Source: Methanobrevibacter sp. YE315
Lineage (GTDB): Archaea > Methanobacteriota > Methanobacteria > Methanobacteriales > Methanobacteriaceae
Assembly (NCBI RefSeq): GCF_001548675.1
Contig: NZ_CP010834.1
Location: 1,399,501 to 1,463,500, forward strand
Direction: 5' to 3'
DNA length: 64,000 nt
Under the pieces are notes generated by a model. That model was not told where the DNA came from. It saw only the letters and a list, made by a program, of their open reading frames with translations, and did no database searches. The stretch's first letter is position 1, and each line of letters starts with the position of its first letter. Below are positions 18,357 through 29,077 of this stretch, in pieces. Both the position numbers and the translations under genes were made by a program.

Positions 18357-18761
18357 TTATTCACCAACCATTGTCAAAGTTACTGTTCTGTTGCTTCTTG
18401 GTCCATCTAATTCTATGAAAAAAACGGATTGCCATTTGCCTAAATCCAATTTCTTATTTTTAATAGGCAGACATTCACTTGAAGAAAGCAAAAATGACTT
18501 CAGATGTGATCTTGCATTATCATCAATCCTGTCATGCTGATAGCTGAATTTATCTGAAACCACCTTATTTAACATGAATTCCAAATCAGCCAATAATCCT
18601 TTTTCATTTTCATTGACGACAATAGCTGAGGTAGAATGTCTGGAAAAAATAGAGATGATTCCCTCTTCAATATCAATTAATTCATTAATCTGGGAAGTGA
18701 TATCTACAATTTCGAAACTTTTATGCGTATTGATTTTTAAAGAATTAGATTTAATTGTCAT
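18357..18761 (-). CDS. YjbQ/UPF0047 family protein
   Basis: A 134-residue single-domain protein. The sequence SRHSTSAIVVNENEKGL, the central YQHDRIDDNARSHLKSF and the C-terminal LGKWQSVFFIELDGPRSNR are the conserved pattern of the YjbQ/UPF0047 family. The trimeric fold has low thiamine-phosphate-synthase activity in some bacteria, but the physiological role is not established. The conserved histidines needed for the putative active site are present. It is followed without a gap by a small membrane protein gene. Confidence 0.88.
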   Translation of the reverse strand: MTIKSNSLKINTHKSFEIVDITSQINELIDIEEGIISIFSRHSTSAIVVNENEKGLLADLEFMLNKVVSDKFSYQHDRIDDNARSHLKSFLLSSSECLPIKNKKLDLGKWQSVFFIELDGPRSNRTVTLTMVGE

Positions 18762-18819
18762 TGATAATTAATTTGTAAATACTGCTTAATAAAAATAAAA
18801 GAAAAAAGAAATGAAAATT

Positions 18820-20568
18820 TTAGTATTCATCCCTTTTACGCCAGTATCCATAGATTAACATTGCCATTATGACAACAATGCTTAATACTACAAGACCTGA
18901 TGTATCATTAATTTTTTTTGAAATTTTGCTTGGAGGAACAACTTCATATGCTTTTCCTTCTTGGGATGCTTCACCCACACTGGAATCACCAGCATTAATG
19001 TTACCGTTAGTTAATGCACTTTCACCATTATCTGATGAGTCTTGAAGCTCACCAGAAGCATTTCTACCATAAACTTTAGTACTGTTTGAATTTGCGAAAT
19101 GGGCACTGGTGGAAGTTCCATTTTGTGAAATATTGCTGCCTTTTGATGTTCCGTTACTGTTTGAGTTTGCGGATTCATTCGCCTTAGATCCATCCATGCC
19201 ATGTTTTCCATCAGGAATGACAGATGTTTGCGAATCCTGATTTGTACCTTTTTCACCGGATGCTGTTTTATATGTGTATTTAACTGGCTCTCCGCCAACC
19301 ATTACTTCAATATCATATTCCTTATCATCATCCAGATTTGCATCAATGGTAGCTTTACCATTTACAAATCTTGCAGTATACTGATTTCCATCAACATTTA
19401 CAGTAGTGTCAAAGGTTCCAAATTCATTTACGGGGTTTCCGTTTGTATCATACATCTGAAGACCAATACCATTTTTAACGGAGAAAGTTCCCATTTTCAT
19501 GATTCCGGCAATAAGCATTGGGCAAACAAAGGTATTCTCATCATCAGTTGAATCAAACCAATTATCACCTAGCTTAAATACAGGTAAGTCCGGATTATTC
19601 TTTGCCTGATAACCTTCATTATGAGCCAATACATTATATTTAACTTCCAATCTTGAAGGATTTCCTTCTTTAGCAGTTTTAAAGTCTTCACCAAATAATA
19701 AACCATTACCTGATTCAAATGCTCCCAATTCATAATCAGTATAACGACGATTATAATTGAATGTATTTGCATTTATGACATCATCTGTTGATATGGAATT
19801 GATATAAATTCCATTAGGATTTTCAAAAGCCTGATTATGCTTTATAATATTTCCTTGAGATATATTGAACAACGAGATTCCATTGAATTTATTGTGATGA
19901 ACAGTATTATTGGTTATATTGCAGTAATATATATCAGAAGTTTCAATACCTGACCTTCCAGTATTGAAAACCTCATTTTCTGAAATTAATGAATTTTTTA
20001 CATTTTGTAATTGGATTCCATTAACGTTGGCAGCGGAAATATTATTGTTTGAAATATCGATTCCACCAGCATTTTTAACCAAAATGCTATTATCTCCACC
20101 ATCAATAATGTTATTTTTAATTGTTGTATTGTCTGATGAATCTACAATAATCCCATAATCACTATTGGAAGCAATGATTTTAATGCCTGTTAAAACGCTT
20201 CCGCCACTATTTGGAGTAAAGTAAAATCCGAAAGTATCAGTTATTCCCAAACTTCTAGCTTTATCAGTTAACTGATTTGATGTATGAACTACAGAATTCT
20301 GTTTAGAGACAATATTTAACTTTTTATCCACAACCAAGGAAACACCATCATATTTCTTGTCTGTGAATTCAAATGTATCTCCATCAATAGCATTATCAAA
20401 CATGAACTGAACATTCTCATTTGTTAAATCAGAAGTTATCTGATAAACGGTATTATCATATGAAGTAACAATTCCATTTGCTTGAGATTCATCAGCTGCG
20501 CTAACTGCCGAAACCAGGAATAAACTGATTAAACATATGAACAAAATATTAATAATTTTTTTATTCAT
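18820..20568 (-). CDS. Membrane-anchored beta-helix surface protein (NosD-like repeats)
   Basis: A 582-residue extracellular protein. It has a signal peptide (residues 1-26, ending VSAAD), a right-handed beta-helix of about 45-300 (DNTTIKNNIIDGGDNSILV, NISNNNIS, CNITNNTVHHNKFNGISL), a small beta domain around 330-430, and a Ser/Asn/Thr/Gly linker (about 440-540). A single membrane helix (SGLVVLSIVVIMAMLIYGYW) is followed by a basic tail, so the protein is cell-anchored with the helix outermost. AGGAGAGG precedes the ATG. It is one of the adhesin-like proteins typical of Methanobrevibacter; the ligand is unknown. Confidence 0.85.
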   Translation of the reverse strand: MNKKIINILFICLISLFLVSAVSAADESQANGIVTSYDNTVYQITSDLTNENVQFMFDNAIDGDTFEFTDKKYDGVSLVVDKKLNIVSKQNSVVHTSNQLTDKARSLGITDTFGFYFTPNSGGSVLTGIKIIASNSDYGIIVDSSDNTTIKNNIIDGGDNSILVKNAGGIDISNNNISAANVNGIQLQNVKNSLISENEVFNTGRSGIETSDIYYCNITNNTVHHNKFNGISLFNISQGNIIKHNQAFENPNGIYINSISTDDVINANTFNYNRRYTDYELGAFESGNGLLFGEDFKTAKEGNPSRLEVKYNVLAHNEGYQAKNNPDLPVFKLGDNWFDSTDDENTFVCPMLIAGIMKMGTFSVKNGIGLQMYDTNGNPVNEFGTFDTTVNVDGNQYTARFVNGKATIDANLDDDKEYDIEVMVGGEPVKYTYKTASGEKGTNQDSQTSVIPDGKHGMDGSKANESANSNSNGTSKGSNISQNGTSTSAHFANSNSTKVYGRNASGELQDSSDNGESALTNGNINAGDSSVGEASQEGKAYEVVPPSKISKKINDTSGLVVLSIVVIMAMLIYGYWRKRDEY

Positions 20569-20966
20569 ATAACCTCTCCTAAATGCATTATAATCAATAC
20601 CTTGAATTTAATCAATTTCATAAGAAAATGCAATGTGAAATCATGAAAATATTGATAAAATTTCATTGATATTTCGTAATAAAAATATTACATAATCACA
20701 TCGAAAGAAATTAATTGTAATATTGATTATACAATTAATAATTAATTTAAATTAATATATAAAGTTTATTAAAATATATTAAAAAAGAAACAGTTTCCTA
20801 CTTTTAATTACTATAAAAATATTAATAACAATGTTATATCAGAAAATCAAGACATTTTAATTTAAATATGATGAAAAACACAATATAAACTGTATTGCTT
20901 ATCGATATTTCATAAGCATTATGATTAAAAAAAAGTTATTTTGAAATTAAAAAAATGAGTGATAAA
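20569..20966. other. Divergent intergenic region between two surface-protein genes
   Basis: About 390 bp, strongly AT-rich, with no coding frame. It must hold the promoters of both divergent surface-protein genes. Several near-palindromic AT strings occur (for example around 20640-20700), but none is distinctive enough to call. Confidence 0.5.
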
Positions 20967-23678
20967 ATGAATAAAAAGAGCTTAATAATAGCTATTTTAT
21001 TAGTTTTTGTTGTAATAGTAAGTTCTAGTGCGGTTTTCGCCGAAGAATCAACAAATAATAATCCATTACAAGAAGGCAATGATATAGCAACAATAAGTCA
21101 GACAAACGATGATACACTATCATCACAACAGACCATAAGAGTTGGATCAACAAGTGATGAAATCCAAGCGGTAATTGATGGTCTGTCCGATGGAGACACA
21201 TTAAACTTCGAAAATGGAAAATATAGAAATGTATGTATTTATGTTAACAAAAGCATTACAATAAACGGAAATGGTGCAACAATAGTCGGTTACGATACAC
21301 CCTCTAAAAATACCACTCCTGAAATAATCTACAAGCCAACAAGTGAAGGTGGATATGCAATAGGTAACCTCGCTACATTTTATATCGTAAAAGCTGATGG
21401 AGTCACAATCAACGGTTTAAACATAGTTGGTGGTGCACACAGCGGTAGCGAAACTGCAGGACCTGCCTATTCCAATGCTGTAGTTTATGCAATGAATGCA
21501 AATAACTTGAATATAACCAATTGTGTAATCAGAGGTTCATCCTGGGGATTATATTTACAATACTGTGCAAATGGAACAATAATAAAAAATACAATTAGAG
21601 ATCAGGCTGTAACAGGTATTTTAAACTTTGGTTCAGCAAATACAAACATAAGAGAAAATACAGTAAGGAACGCTAAAAATCATGGTATTGATGTAAGACA
21701 CGGAACCGGACCGAATGTTAAAGTCGTAGGAAATAAAATTATTGGTTCCAAAGAAGGTATCTATTTAATGCATTCAAAAGGACACATGGCATCCTATAAC
21801 ACCATGATTAACTGTAGTTTAAGTGCAATTAGCTGTTATGGATCTTCTGACATAAAACTATACAAAAATAAAATGAAAAAATCAAGAATTGGAATTTTAC
21901 TTGGTGGAGGATACTCCAACATCATTGTTAAAGAAAATACTTATGATTTAGATAATTTACCATTCCCTCCAACATTCGTATACTATGTTGCGGAAGCTAA
22001 AAGTGATTATCAAAGTGCAGAAGACATAATGGGTACTCACAGTGACAGTTCCTCAAACTCACCAAACTATGTCCCATATGAAGAGATTGAAACTCCTGCA
22101 GACATCAATATTAACTACAATCAAATCATGAAGAAAACCGGAACCAAATATGCAGTTTACAAAGGATGGACTAACGAACAAATCCAAAACTTAATCAACA
22201 CAATGGAAGACGGTGACTCAATTACATTCTCTAAAAACGCAGTATTTAATGACATCTGTCTTTACATTGACAAAAACATTAAAGTTTTCGGAAACAATGC
22301 AACCATCATTGGATGCAAAAACATTGATTTCTCAAACAATAGCGCTTACTTAGATAATGTGCCTGAAAAAATCAAAAATTCAACTGCTGATGGTGGATAT
22401 GCAGTAGCTTATAACTCTGTATTATATGTGATGAATACCAGCTCTGCTGTAATTAGCGGTTTTAACATTAAAGCACAATATCCATCATATAATCCAAACG
22501 ACGTTGGGGCAATGACCAATGAATATAAAACTTGTGGAATCTATGCTGGTTCAAATAACAATTTAATAATAACCGGCTGTGACATTTCCGGTGCATCATG
22601 GGGTATCTTCCAACAATCCTCAAAAGACAGCATCATAAGTAGAAACAATATTCATGACATTTATACCAGCGGAATAATGAACTTCGGTTCTGCAAATGCA
22701 GTTATTACTGAAAACACAATTACTGATGCTTTAAACCATGGTATTGATGTAAGACACGGAACCGGACCAAATGCAATAATCTTCAACAACACCATTTCTG
22801 GAGCAAAAGAAGGAATTTATTTGATGCACTCCAAAGGACACCTTGCATACAATAACACAATCCTCAACTGTAAAATTAGTGGAATTACTGCATATGGATC
22901 TGGAAACGAAGCAATTTTCAACAACACCATTGCAGGAAGCAGAATTGGTATTTTACTTGGAGGAAACTACTATAATGTAACTATTGGTGAAAATAAATAT
23001 AATTTAGACTTTTTACCATTCCCACCAACATTTGTAACCTATTTAGCAAAAGCTGAACAAAAATATCAATCTGTAGATAATGTTCAAAGAGTATACTCTG
23101 ATAAAACTGCAACCAAAATAGTATCCGTTGACAAAACCGTATACCTACAAAAAATAGCTAACGGATTAACCTACAATTTAATCTTAAGAGATGCAAAAAA
23201 CAATCCTTTAGCAAACAAAGAAGTAACAGTTAACTTCGATGGTGTAGATCAAACCGTTAAAACAAGTGCAACTGGAGCTGCAAGCGTTAAATTAACTTCC
23301 AAAACAACTGGAATCAAGCAAGTAACAATTACATTTGCTGGTGATGACGAATATAGTCCAATTACTAAAGTTACTAATATCACAATCACCCAAGAAGCAT
23401 CTGTTTTAACAGCTCCTGGAAAAACTTACACTATTGCAGAAACACCTAAAACCTACAGCGTTACTTTAAAATCCGCTTCAGGAAAAGCTCTTGCTAAAAC
23501 AACCATTAAACTGAAAATAAATGGTAAAACATATAGTGCAGTAGCTGATTCCAAAGGTGTAGCTAACTTTGAACTACCATTAACAAGTCCTGGAAATTAT
23601 GAAGCAGTTTTAACTTATGCTGGAAGTAGATACTTTGCAGGTACAAACGCAACTGCTACAATAATAGTAAAAAATTAA
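20967..23678 (+). CDS. Secreted protein with duplicated beta-helix and Ig-like repeats
   Basis: About 903 residues. The ATG at 20967 (MNKKSLIIAILLVFVVIVSS, a good signal peptide) is preferred over ATG 20955 because GTGAT precedes it. The protein is built of two homologous beta-helix units (about 50-350 and 390-690) sharing NHGIDVRHGTGPN, KEGIYLMHSKGH and the repeated ending LPFPPTFV-Y-AEA. Two Ig-like domains follow (about 715-810 and 815-903; NGLTYNLILRDAKNNPLANKEV and KTYSVTLKSASGKALAK). There is no C-terminal membrane helix, so it may be released or held non-covalently. The duplicated helix suggests an elongated adhesin or glycan-binding rod. Confidence 0.85.
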   Translation: MNKKSLIIAILLVFVVIVSSSAVFAEESTNNNPLQEGNDIATISQTNDDTLSSQQTIRVGSTSDEIQAVIDGLSDGDTLNFENGKYRNVCIYVNKSITINGNGATIVGYDTPSKNTTPEIIYKPTSEGGYAIGNLATFYIVKADGVTINGLNIVGGAHSGSETAGPAYSNAVVYAMNANNLNITNCVIRGSSWGLYLQYCANGTIIKNTIRDQAVTGILNFGSANTNIRENTVRNAKNHGIDVRHGTGPNVKVVGNKIIGSKEGIYLMHSKGHMASYNTMINCSLSAISCYGSSDIKLYKNKMKKSRIGILLGGGYSNIIVKENTYDLDNLPFPPTFVYYVAEAKSDYQSAEDIMGTHSDSSSNSPNYVPYEEIETPADININYNQIMKKTGTKYAVYKGWTNEQIQNLINTMEDGDSITFSKNAVFNDICLYIDKNIKVFGNNATIIGCKNIDFSNNSAYLDNVPEKIKNSTADGGYAVAYNSVLYVMNTSSAVISGFNIKAQYPSYNPNDVGAMTNEYKTCGIYAGSNNNLIITGCDISGASWGIFQQSSKDSIISRNNIHDIYTSGIMNFGSANAVITENTITDALNHGIDVRHGTGPNAIIFNNTISGAKEGIYLMHSKGHLAYNNTILNCKISGITAYGSGNEAIFNNTIAGSRIGILLGGNYYNVTIGENKYNLDFLPFPPTFVTYLAKAEQKYQSVDNVQRVYSDKTATKIVSVDKTVYLQKIANGLTYNLILRDAKNNPLANKEVTVNFDGVDQTVKTSATGAASVKLTSKTTGIKQVTITFAGDDEYSPITKVTNITITQEASVLTAPGKTYTIAETPKTYSVTLKSASGKALAKTTIKLKINGKTYSAVADSKGVANFELPLTSPGNYEAVLTYAGSRYFAGTNATATIIVKN

Positions 23679-23724
23679 GAGATTAAATAATCTCTTTTAT
23701 TTTCTTTTTTTAAAAAAATTAAAA

Positions 23725-23949
23725 TCAGTAATATTTCTTTTTATGGTCATATGCAAAATAAATAATTGCTATTCCAATTAAAATCAGAACAATTTGCGGA
23801 AATATTACAAATACAATAGCTGGAATAACATGCAATTCAGCAAGCAACCATAAAACACCATAAATTATAATCAACGCTCCAAATATGAAAGCGATTTTAT
23901 AACCCAAATCCTTTAAATCATAAAAGGGCATGCCACCCGGAATCGGCAT
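23725..23949 (-). CDS. Small two-span membrane protein
   Basis: A 74-residue protein with a short Pro/Gly-rich start (MPIPGGMPFYD), two hydrophobic helices (about 18-38 and 42-65) and a basic tail (DHKKKYY). I do not recognise the family. It starts 8 bp after the rpiA stop and so belongs to the egsA-UPF0179-rpiA transcript; nothing in its sequence suggests a role. Confidence 0.65.
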   Translation of the reverse strand: MPIPGGMPFYDLKDLGYKIAFIFGALIIIYGVLWLLAELHVIPAIVFVIFPQIVLILIGIAIIYFAYDHKKKYY

Positions 23950-23957
23950 ATTATCAC

Positions 23958-24647
23958 CTATAACTCTTTAGTGCCTTCAGGAGTTCCGACAATGACTTTA
24001 TCAACCATTTGTGAGAAGATTCCGTTTTCTACAACACCTGGAATTGTATTTAAATCTATTTCCAAATGTTGCGGTGATTCTATTTTATCAAATTTGGCAT
24101 CAATCACGAAATTGCCGTTGTCAGTGATTACAGGACCATCCTTTCTTTGCGCCATTCTTATTTCGCATTCAGCACCCATATCCTCTAACTCTTTGATGAC
24201 CATGCGGGATGCATCAGGCAAAACTTCAACAGGCACTGGAAAATTGCCTAACTCTTCGACAACTTTTGATTCATCTACAATGACAATGAATTCCTTTGCT
24301 GCATAATCGACAATTTTCTCTTTGGTGTGAGCTGCCCCTCCACCTTTGATTAAATTAAACTCAGCATCGACCTCATCAGCACCGTCAACTGACAGGTCAA
24401 TGTCGTTTTCTTCCAAAGTGGTGAGAGGAATATCCCACTGTTTAGCAATTAATAATGATTGGAATGATGTTGGAATACCTTTTACACTAATTCCCTCATC
24501 TTTGATTCTCATACCGACTTTTTCAATGAAATAATGGGTTGTTGAACCTGTACCAAGTCCTAAAACCATTCCATCATTTACATATTCTGCAGCTTTATAG
24601 CCTGCATTCTTTTTGCTAGAATCATTGCTACTTGCATTTTTCATCAT
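23958..24647 (-). CDS. rpiA: Ribose-5-phosphate isomerase A
   Basis: A 229-residue isomerase interconverting ribose-5-phosphate and ribulose-5-phosphate. Signatures are [37 protein letters not shown] and [13 protein letters not shown], which hold the substrate-binding and catalytic residues. The ATG overlaps the UPF0179 stop by 4 bp. In methanogens the enzyme feeds nucleotide and aromatic synthesis from the pentose pool. Confidence 0.95.
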   Translation of the reverse strand: MMKNASSNDSSKKNAGYKAAEYVNDGMVLGLGTGSTTHYFIEKVGMRIKDEGISVKGIPTSFQSLLIAKQWDIPLTTLEENDIDLSVDGADEVDAEFNLIKGGGAAHTKEKIVDYAAKEFIVIVDESKVVEELGNFPVPVEVLPDASRMVIKELEDMGAECEIRMAQRKDGPVITDNGNFVIDAKFDKIESPQHLEIDLNTIPGVVENGIFSQMVDKVIVGTPEGTKEL

Positions 24648-25081
24648 ATCACAAATCCCAAAGTAAGTCTATTAAGTTTGTAACCTTTTTTACATTCATC
24701 TTTATGTTTTCCCTCATTTTTCAAGACAATGCACTTATCATTTTCCTGCAAGCCTTCCGGGAAACAATCATCATGAAAATCACAGTTTTCATCACAATCA
24801 GGAGCATTATATGTAAATGTTGATCCTTCAAAAATACTTTTTGAATCTGTTAACAATGTAATTTTTGCTCTATCAACTTCAACAGGGACAACTGCGCCCT
24901 CTGCATGTATTGGACATTTCTGTTCATTATCTTTTACATCAACAATAACATATTTTCTATTCTTTTCTAAATTGCCAACACATGATGATTTAAATCTACA
25001 GTTTTCACAGTCTTCAGCAGGCCCTAGAAAAACAAATTCCTGGCCTTCTTTTGCCAAATCTTTACCAATTAATGTAATCAT
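24644..25081 (-). CDS. UPF0179 family cysteine-rich protein
   Basis: A 145-residue archaeal protein of the uncharacterised UPF0179 family. It has about ten cysteines, arranged as [12 protein letters not shown] near the N-terminus and [12 protein letters not shown] in the second half, plus further single cysteines, which suggests one or two metal or Fe-S sites. It overlaps the egsA stop by 1 bp (TAATG) and the rpiA start by 4 bp, so it is firmly embedded between a lipid-backbone gene and a sugar-phosphate gene. The biochemical function is unknown. Confidence 0.88.
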   Translation of the reverse strand: MITLIGKDLAKEGQEFVFLGPAEDCENCRFKSSCVGNLEKNRKYVIVDVKDNEQKCPIHAEGAVVPVEVDRAKITLLTDSKSIFEGSTFTYNAPDCDENCDFHDDCFPEGLQENDKCIVLKNEGKHKDECKKGYKLNRLTLGFVI

Positions 25082-26124
25082 TAAATCACCTCTGTTTTAT
25101 AAGCTAATTCATAAGCTGCTTCACGAGAAATACCATTATCCCCCAAAATTGTGTATCTGTTAGGTCGAATCTTATGAGCCATGACCAATGCTTCAATAAT
25201 ATCATCATCACTGATGCCGACTTCAGCAGCTGTTGTTGGTGCTTGCACTGCCTTTAAAGCGCCTTGAATTGCTTTCCAATCCCCACCATGCAGATACATC
25301 ATCATTATTGTACCGATACCACATTGTTCACCGTGCAATGCCGGCTTATCAAGTATCTTGTCCAAAGCATGGGAGAATAAATGTTCTGAACCGCTTGCCG
25401 GACGTGAAGAACCTGCAATGCTGATTGCCATTCCGCCGCTGAATAGTGACTTCATAACAATGCGGGCGCTTGGCTCAAGATTAGGTTTGATATTGGCAAT
25501 ATTATCGGTAATCAAATGAGCAGACATTATGGATAATGCCGCAGCTGATTCACTGAAGGATTCGTTTTTTAAACGATGAGCCAATTCCCAATCCTTAATA
25601 GCTGTGAAATTAGCCATCAAATCAGCACAACCCGCTGCAAGCAATCTGAATGGAGATTGTGCAAGGACTTCTGAATCTGCAATAACCGCTATCGGAGAGT
25701 GTGCAGTGACGGATATTGAAGTATTAGGATTTTTTATTGATGCCATAGGAGATACAATACCGTCATGTGAAGCAGTTGTTGGCATGGATATGAAGTATAC
25801 GTCTTGATTGAATGATGACAATTTAGCCACATCGATAACTTTTCCTCCGCCGACACCCAAAACTGTGGTATCTGGAGTAATCAGTTCTTCAACTTCAGAA
25901 ATTGATTCTTCTGAAGCATTTTCAACTTTTATTACATCATAATCGAGATTACTCTTCTCTAAGCTTTCTATTACTGGTTTGGCACCTACCTCAAACGTAT
26001 GTGAACCGGTAACGATTAAAAACTTTTTATCTAAATGCAAAGATTTACATATTTCGGCAGTATTGTGTATAATACCGGGGTCAATGTAAACTTCACGAGG
26101 CATTTGTATTTTCCTATTACTCAT
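25081..26124 (-). CDS. egsA: sn-glycerol-1-phosphate dehydrogenase
   Basis: A 347-residue metal-dependent dehydrogenase making sn-glycerol-1-phosphate, the stereospecific backbone of archaeal lipids. Visible are the nucleotide-binding region VLGVGGGKVIDVAKL, FISMPTTASHDGIVSPMAS and the zinc-ligand stretches ADLMANF, SGSEHLFSHALD and LHGEQCGIG. The start is ATG 26124 (AGGGG ribosome site at 26130-26134); an upstream in-frame start adds nine unlikely residues. It is strong evidence that the DNA is archaeal. Confidence 0.95.
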   Translation of the reverse strand: MSNRKIQMPREVYIDPGIIHNTAEICKSLHLDKKFLIVTGSHTFEVGAKPVIESLEKSNLDYDVIKVENASEESISEVEELITPDTTVLGVGGGKVIDVAKLSSFNQDVYFISMPTTASHDGIVSPMASIKNPNTSISVTAHSPIAVIADSEVLAQSPFRLLAAGCADLMANFTAIKDWELAHRLKNESFSESAAALSIMSAHLITDNIANIKPNLEPSARIVMKSLFSGGMAISIAGSSRPASGSEHLFSHALDKILDKPALHGEQCGIGTIMMMYLHGGDWKAIQGALKAVQAPTTAAEVGISDDDIIEALVMAHKIRPNRYTILGDNGISREAAYELAYKTEVI

Positions 26125-26251
26125 AATATCCCCTAAAATTAAATTATACATTAATATATATGAATAAAATAATTTAAAAAACTTTCTTTTGATTAAATTT
26201 AATACTTATTAAAAACAAAATAATTAATGTTATAAAATTTATTTAGGTGAT

Positions 26252-27655
26252 ATGGTGGAAAATTTTGATGAATGGTTTCATGATATTTTAGAAAATGCGA
26301 ATATTACTGATTCAAGATACCCTATTAAGGGAATGGCAGTGTGGATGCCATACGGTTTTCAGATAAGAAAACATTCAATGAACATTATTAAAAAATTATT
26401 AGATAAAGATCATGATGAAGTATTATTCCCTATGCTTGTTCCTGAAACCGAACTTGCAAAGGAAGGAATCCATGTAAAAGGATTTGAAGATGAAGTGTAC
26501 TGGGTAACAAAAGGCGGACAGACCGAATTAAATGAGCATCTTGCTTTAAGGCCTACAAGTGAAACCGCAATATATCCAATGTACGCTTTATGGATTAGAA
26601 CCCATATTGACCTTCCAATCAAATATTATCAGATTGTTAATACATTCAGATATGAAACTAAACACACAAGACCTTTAATACGTGTAAGGGAAATTACAAC
26701 ATTTAAAGAAGCACATACCGCTCATGCAACCCGTGAAGAATCAGATGAGCAAATTCAAGACTTTATTGAAATTTATAAAGAATTCTTTGACGATTTGGAT
26801 ATTCCATACTTGATTTCCAAAAGGCCGGAATGGGATAAATTCCCTGGTGCAGACTATACAATGGCTTTTGACGTGATTATGCCAAACGGAAAAACCTTGC
26901 AGGTTGGTACAATCCACAATTTAGGCCAGACATTTGCAAAAACCTTCGACATAACATTTGAAGACAAGGACGGAGAACACAAATATGTTTACCAGACCTG
27001 TGCAGGAGTGTCTGACAGAGTAATAGCTTCAATTATTGGAATTCATGGAGATGAAAAAGGACTTCGCCTCCCACCAAAAGTATCACCGAACCAAGTTACA
27101 ATTATACCAATTTTATTCAAAAAAGGAAAAGAGGAAGTTCTTGCTAAATGCAGTGAAATTAAAGCTCAACTAGAGGATGCCGGCTTAAGGGTTAACCTTG
27201 ATGACAGGGACATCCGCCCGGGTAAGAAATTCAACGATTGGGAATTGAGAGGAACTCCATTGAAATTAGAATTGGGACCAAGAGATTTGGAAAATAACAT
27301 TACAATAGCCATGAGAAGGGATGACGGCGAAAAAATTGAGCTTCCATTAGATGAGAATTTAGCTGCAAATGTTCTCGAATTATTGGACAAATCAGATGAA
27401 AACCTATCAAAAATGGCTTGGAACTTCCAAGACGAACATGTCAAATTTACAGAAAACATAGAAGAAATCCCTGAACTTGTTGAAGCGGGCTATGTTGTTA
27501 AATTCAACTGGTGCGGTGATGAATCAATAGGAAAAGAAATCGAAGAAAAAACCGGTTATGACATCCTAGGTATTCAGGAAGAAATCTCTGAAGGAAAATG
27601 CATAGCCAGCGATAACGATGCAAAATACCTTGCCTTAATTGCCAAAACTTATTAA
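26252..27655 (+). CDS. proS: Prolyl-tRNA synthetase (archaeal type)
   Basis: A 467-residue class II synthetase lacking the bacterial editing insert. Motif 2 ([27 protein letters not shown]), [10 protein letters not shown] and motif 3 near the [13 protein letters not shown] stretch are visible. The anticodon domain follows, and the protein ends in KTY, the usual archaeal/eukaryal-type terminus. It heads a short plus-strand run with cofC and thiD, 9 and 3 bp apart. Confidence 0.95.
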   Translation: MVENFDEWFHDILENANITDSRYPIKGMAVWMPYGFQIRKHSMNIIKKLLDKDHDEVLFPMLVPETELAKEGIHVKGFEDEVYWVTKGGQTELNEHLALRPTSETAIYPMYALWIRTHIDLPIKYYQIVNTFRYETKHTRPLIRVREITTFKEAHTAHATREESDEQIQDFIEIYKEFFDDLDIPYLISKRPEWDKFPGADYTMAFDVIMPNGKTLQVGTIHNLGQTFAKTFDITFEDKDGEHKYVYQTCAGVSDRVIASIIGIHGDEKGLRLPPKVSPNQVTIIPILFKKGKEEVLAKCSEIKAQLEDAGLRVNLDDRDIRPGKKFNDWELRGTPLKLELGPRDLENNITIAMRRDDGEKIELPLDENLAANVLELLDKSDENLSKMAWNFQDEHVKFTENIEEIPELVEAGYVVKFNWCGDESIGKEIEEKTGYDILGIQEEISEGKCIASDNDAKYLALIAKTY

Positions 27656-27664
27656 GTGATTTAA

Positions 27665-28336
27665 ATGGATGATATATACGCAATAATTCCAGTAACTAAA
27701 TTCAAAAATGCAAAAACCCGTTTATCACCTTTTTTATCTGAAGATGAACGAGAAAAACTTTTAAAAGTAATGCTTCAGGATGTGACTGACACCCTAAAAA
27801 AGTATGTTGACAAGATTGTTCTCATAAGCAGAGATGAGGAAGTGCTGAAATATGCTGAAAGCTTGAACTTGGTGACCATCCTTGAAGATGACAATTCAAA
27901 CTTAAACAAAGCATTGAAACAAGCAATGAAATATTGTAAAGGAAAAGCAAGAAAGATCATTATTGTTCCATCCGATATTCCGCTGATTGGAAAAACCAAC
28001 ATCGCAATGCTAATTGAAGCTTCTAAAAGCCTAGATTTTATCATTGTTCCATCAAAAGGTGGTGGGACCAATATGATAATTATGAAACCTTTAGCAATTC
28101 ACACCAGATTTGAAGGATTCAGCTATGAAGAGCATGTTAAAGTTGCAGAAAAGAAAAATCTAAATCCTCAGGTCCATGATTCATTCTTTATGGCATTAGA
28201 TGTAAATACCACTGAAGATTTGGGAGAAATAATGATTCATGGAAAAAATACCCATACCAGAAAATACTTGAAGGAACTTAAAGTGAATGTTGAGCCTTAC
28301 CGCGGAAGTGAACGATTGAAGGTTACAAGGAGCTAA
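27665..28336 (+). CDS. cofC: 2-phospho-L-lactate guanylyltransferase
   Basis: A 223-residue nucleotidyltransferase that activates 2-phospholactate (or PEP) with GTP in coenzyme F420 synthesis. The fold starts IIPVTKFKNAKTRLSPFLSEDER, and the nucleotide and metal site is IIVPSDIPLIG with the GGGTNMI stretch after it. It follows proS by 9 bp. Its presence supports an F420-using methanogen. Confidence 0.92.
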   Translation: MDDIYAIIPVTKFKNAKTRLSPFLSEDEREKLLKVMLQDVTDTLKKYVDKIVLISRDEEVLKYAESLNLVTILEDDNSNLNKALKQAMKYCKGKARKIIIVPSDIPLIGKTNIAMLIEASKSLDFIIVPSKGGGTNMIIMKPLAIHTRFEGFSYEEHVKVAEKKNLNPQVHDSFFMALDVNTTEDLGEIMIHGKNTHTRKYLKELKVNVEPYRGSERLKVTRS

Positions 28337-28339
28337 TAA

Positions 28340-29074
28340 ATGATTGTGATGTCCATTGCAGGCGTTGATCCGTCAGGCGGTGCTGGTGTTTTTGCCGATT
28401 TGAAAACATTTCAGGCAATTGGGGTTTACGGAACAGGAATCGTGACAGCACTGACTGCACAAAATCCCTATAAATTCTTCTCAACATTGCCAATCAGTGA
28501 AAATTATATTTCCGAACAGATTGACTCCGTACTTGACGCATATGATGTTGAATTTATCAAAACAGGAATGCTCTATTCTCCGGAAATCATAAAACTTGTT
28601 TCAAAAAAGATTAAAGAATATAATCTAAAGGCGGTTGTTGACCCTGTTATGGTTGCAACTTCAGGCGGAGATTTGACAAGAGAAGATCTTGCAAAAGCGA
28701 TGAACAAATATCTGCTTCCAAATTCAATATTGACCACACCAAACATTGCCGAAGCCGAAAAACTAACAGATTTAAAGATTAACACCAAAGAAGATGCAAT
28801 TAAAGCTTCTGAAAAAATAATATGCGACAACATCATTACCGGCGGACACCTAGACGGCATAAATACAATAAACATCAACGATGAGATTACCATCAAAAAA
28901 CAGGAACTAATAAAAACGGATAACCTGCATGGTACAGGGTGTAATCTATCCTCAGCAATTGTCGCTTATCTTGCAAAGAACAATGACCTCCATACATCAA
29001 TCTTGAAAGCATTAGATTACGTGTATGAAGGAATAAAAAATGGAAATCATGGAACATTAATAGCTAAGCTATAA
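28340..29074 (+). CDS. thiD: Hydroxymethylpyrimidine/phosphomethylpyrimidine kinase
   Basis: A 244-residue ribokinase-fold enzyme of thiamine synthesis. N-terminal SIAGVDPSGGAGVFADLKTFQAIGVYG, GMLYSPEIIKLV, VDPVMVATSGG and the C-terminal anion hole and catalytic base LHGTGCNLSSAI are all present. It stands 3 bp after cofC. Length is slightly below the usual 260. Confidence 0.93.
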   Translation: MIVMSIAGVDPSGGAGVFADLKTFQAIGVYGTGIVTALTAQNPYKFFSTLPISENYISEQIDSVLDAYDVEFIKTGMLYSPEIIKLVSKKIKEYNLKAVVDPVMVATSGGDLTREDLAKAMNKYLLPNSILTTPNIAEAEKLTDLKINTKEDAIKASEKIICDNIITGGHLDGINTININDEITIKKQELIKTDNLHGTGCNLSSAIVAYLAKNNDLHTSILKALDYVYEGIKNGNHGTLIAKL

Positions 29075-29077
29075 CTA

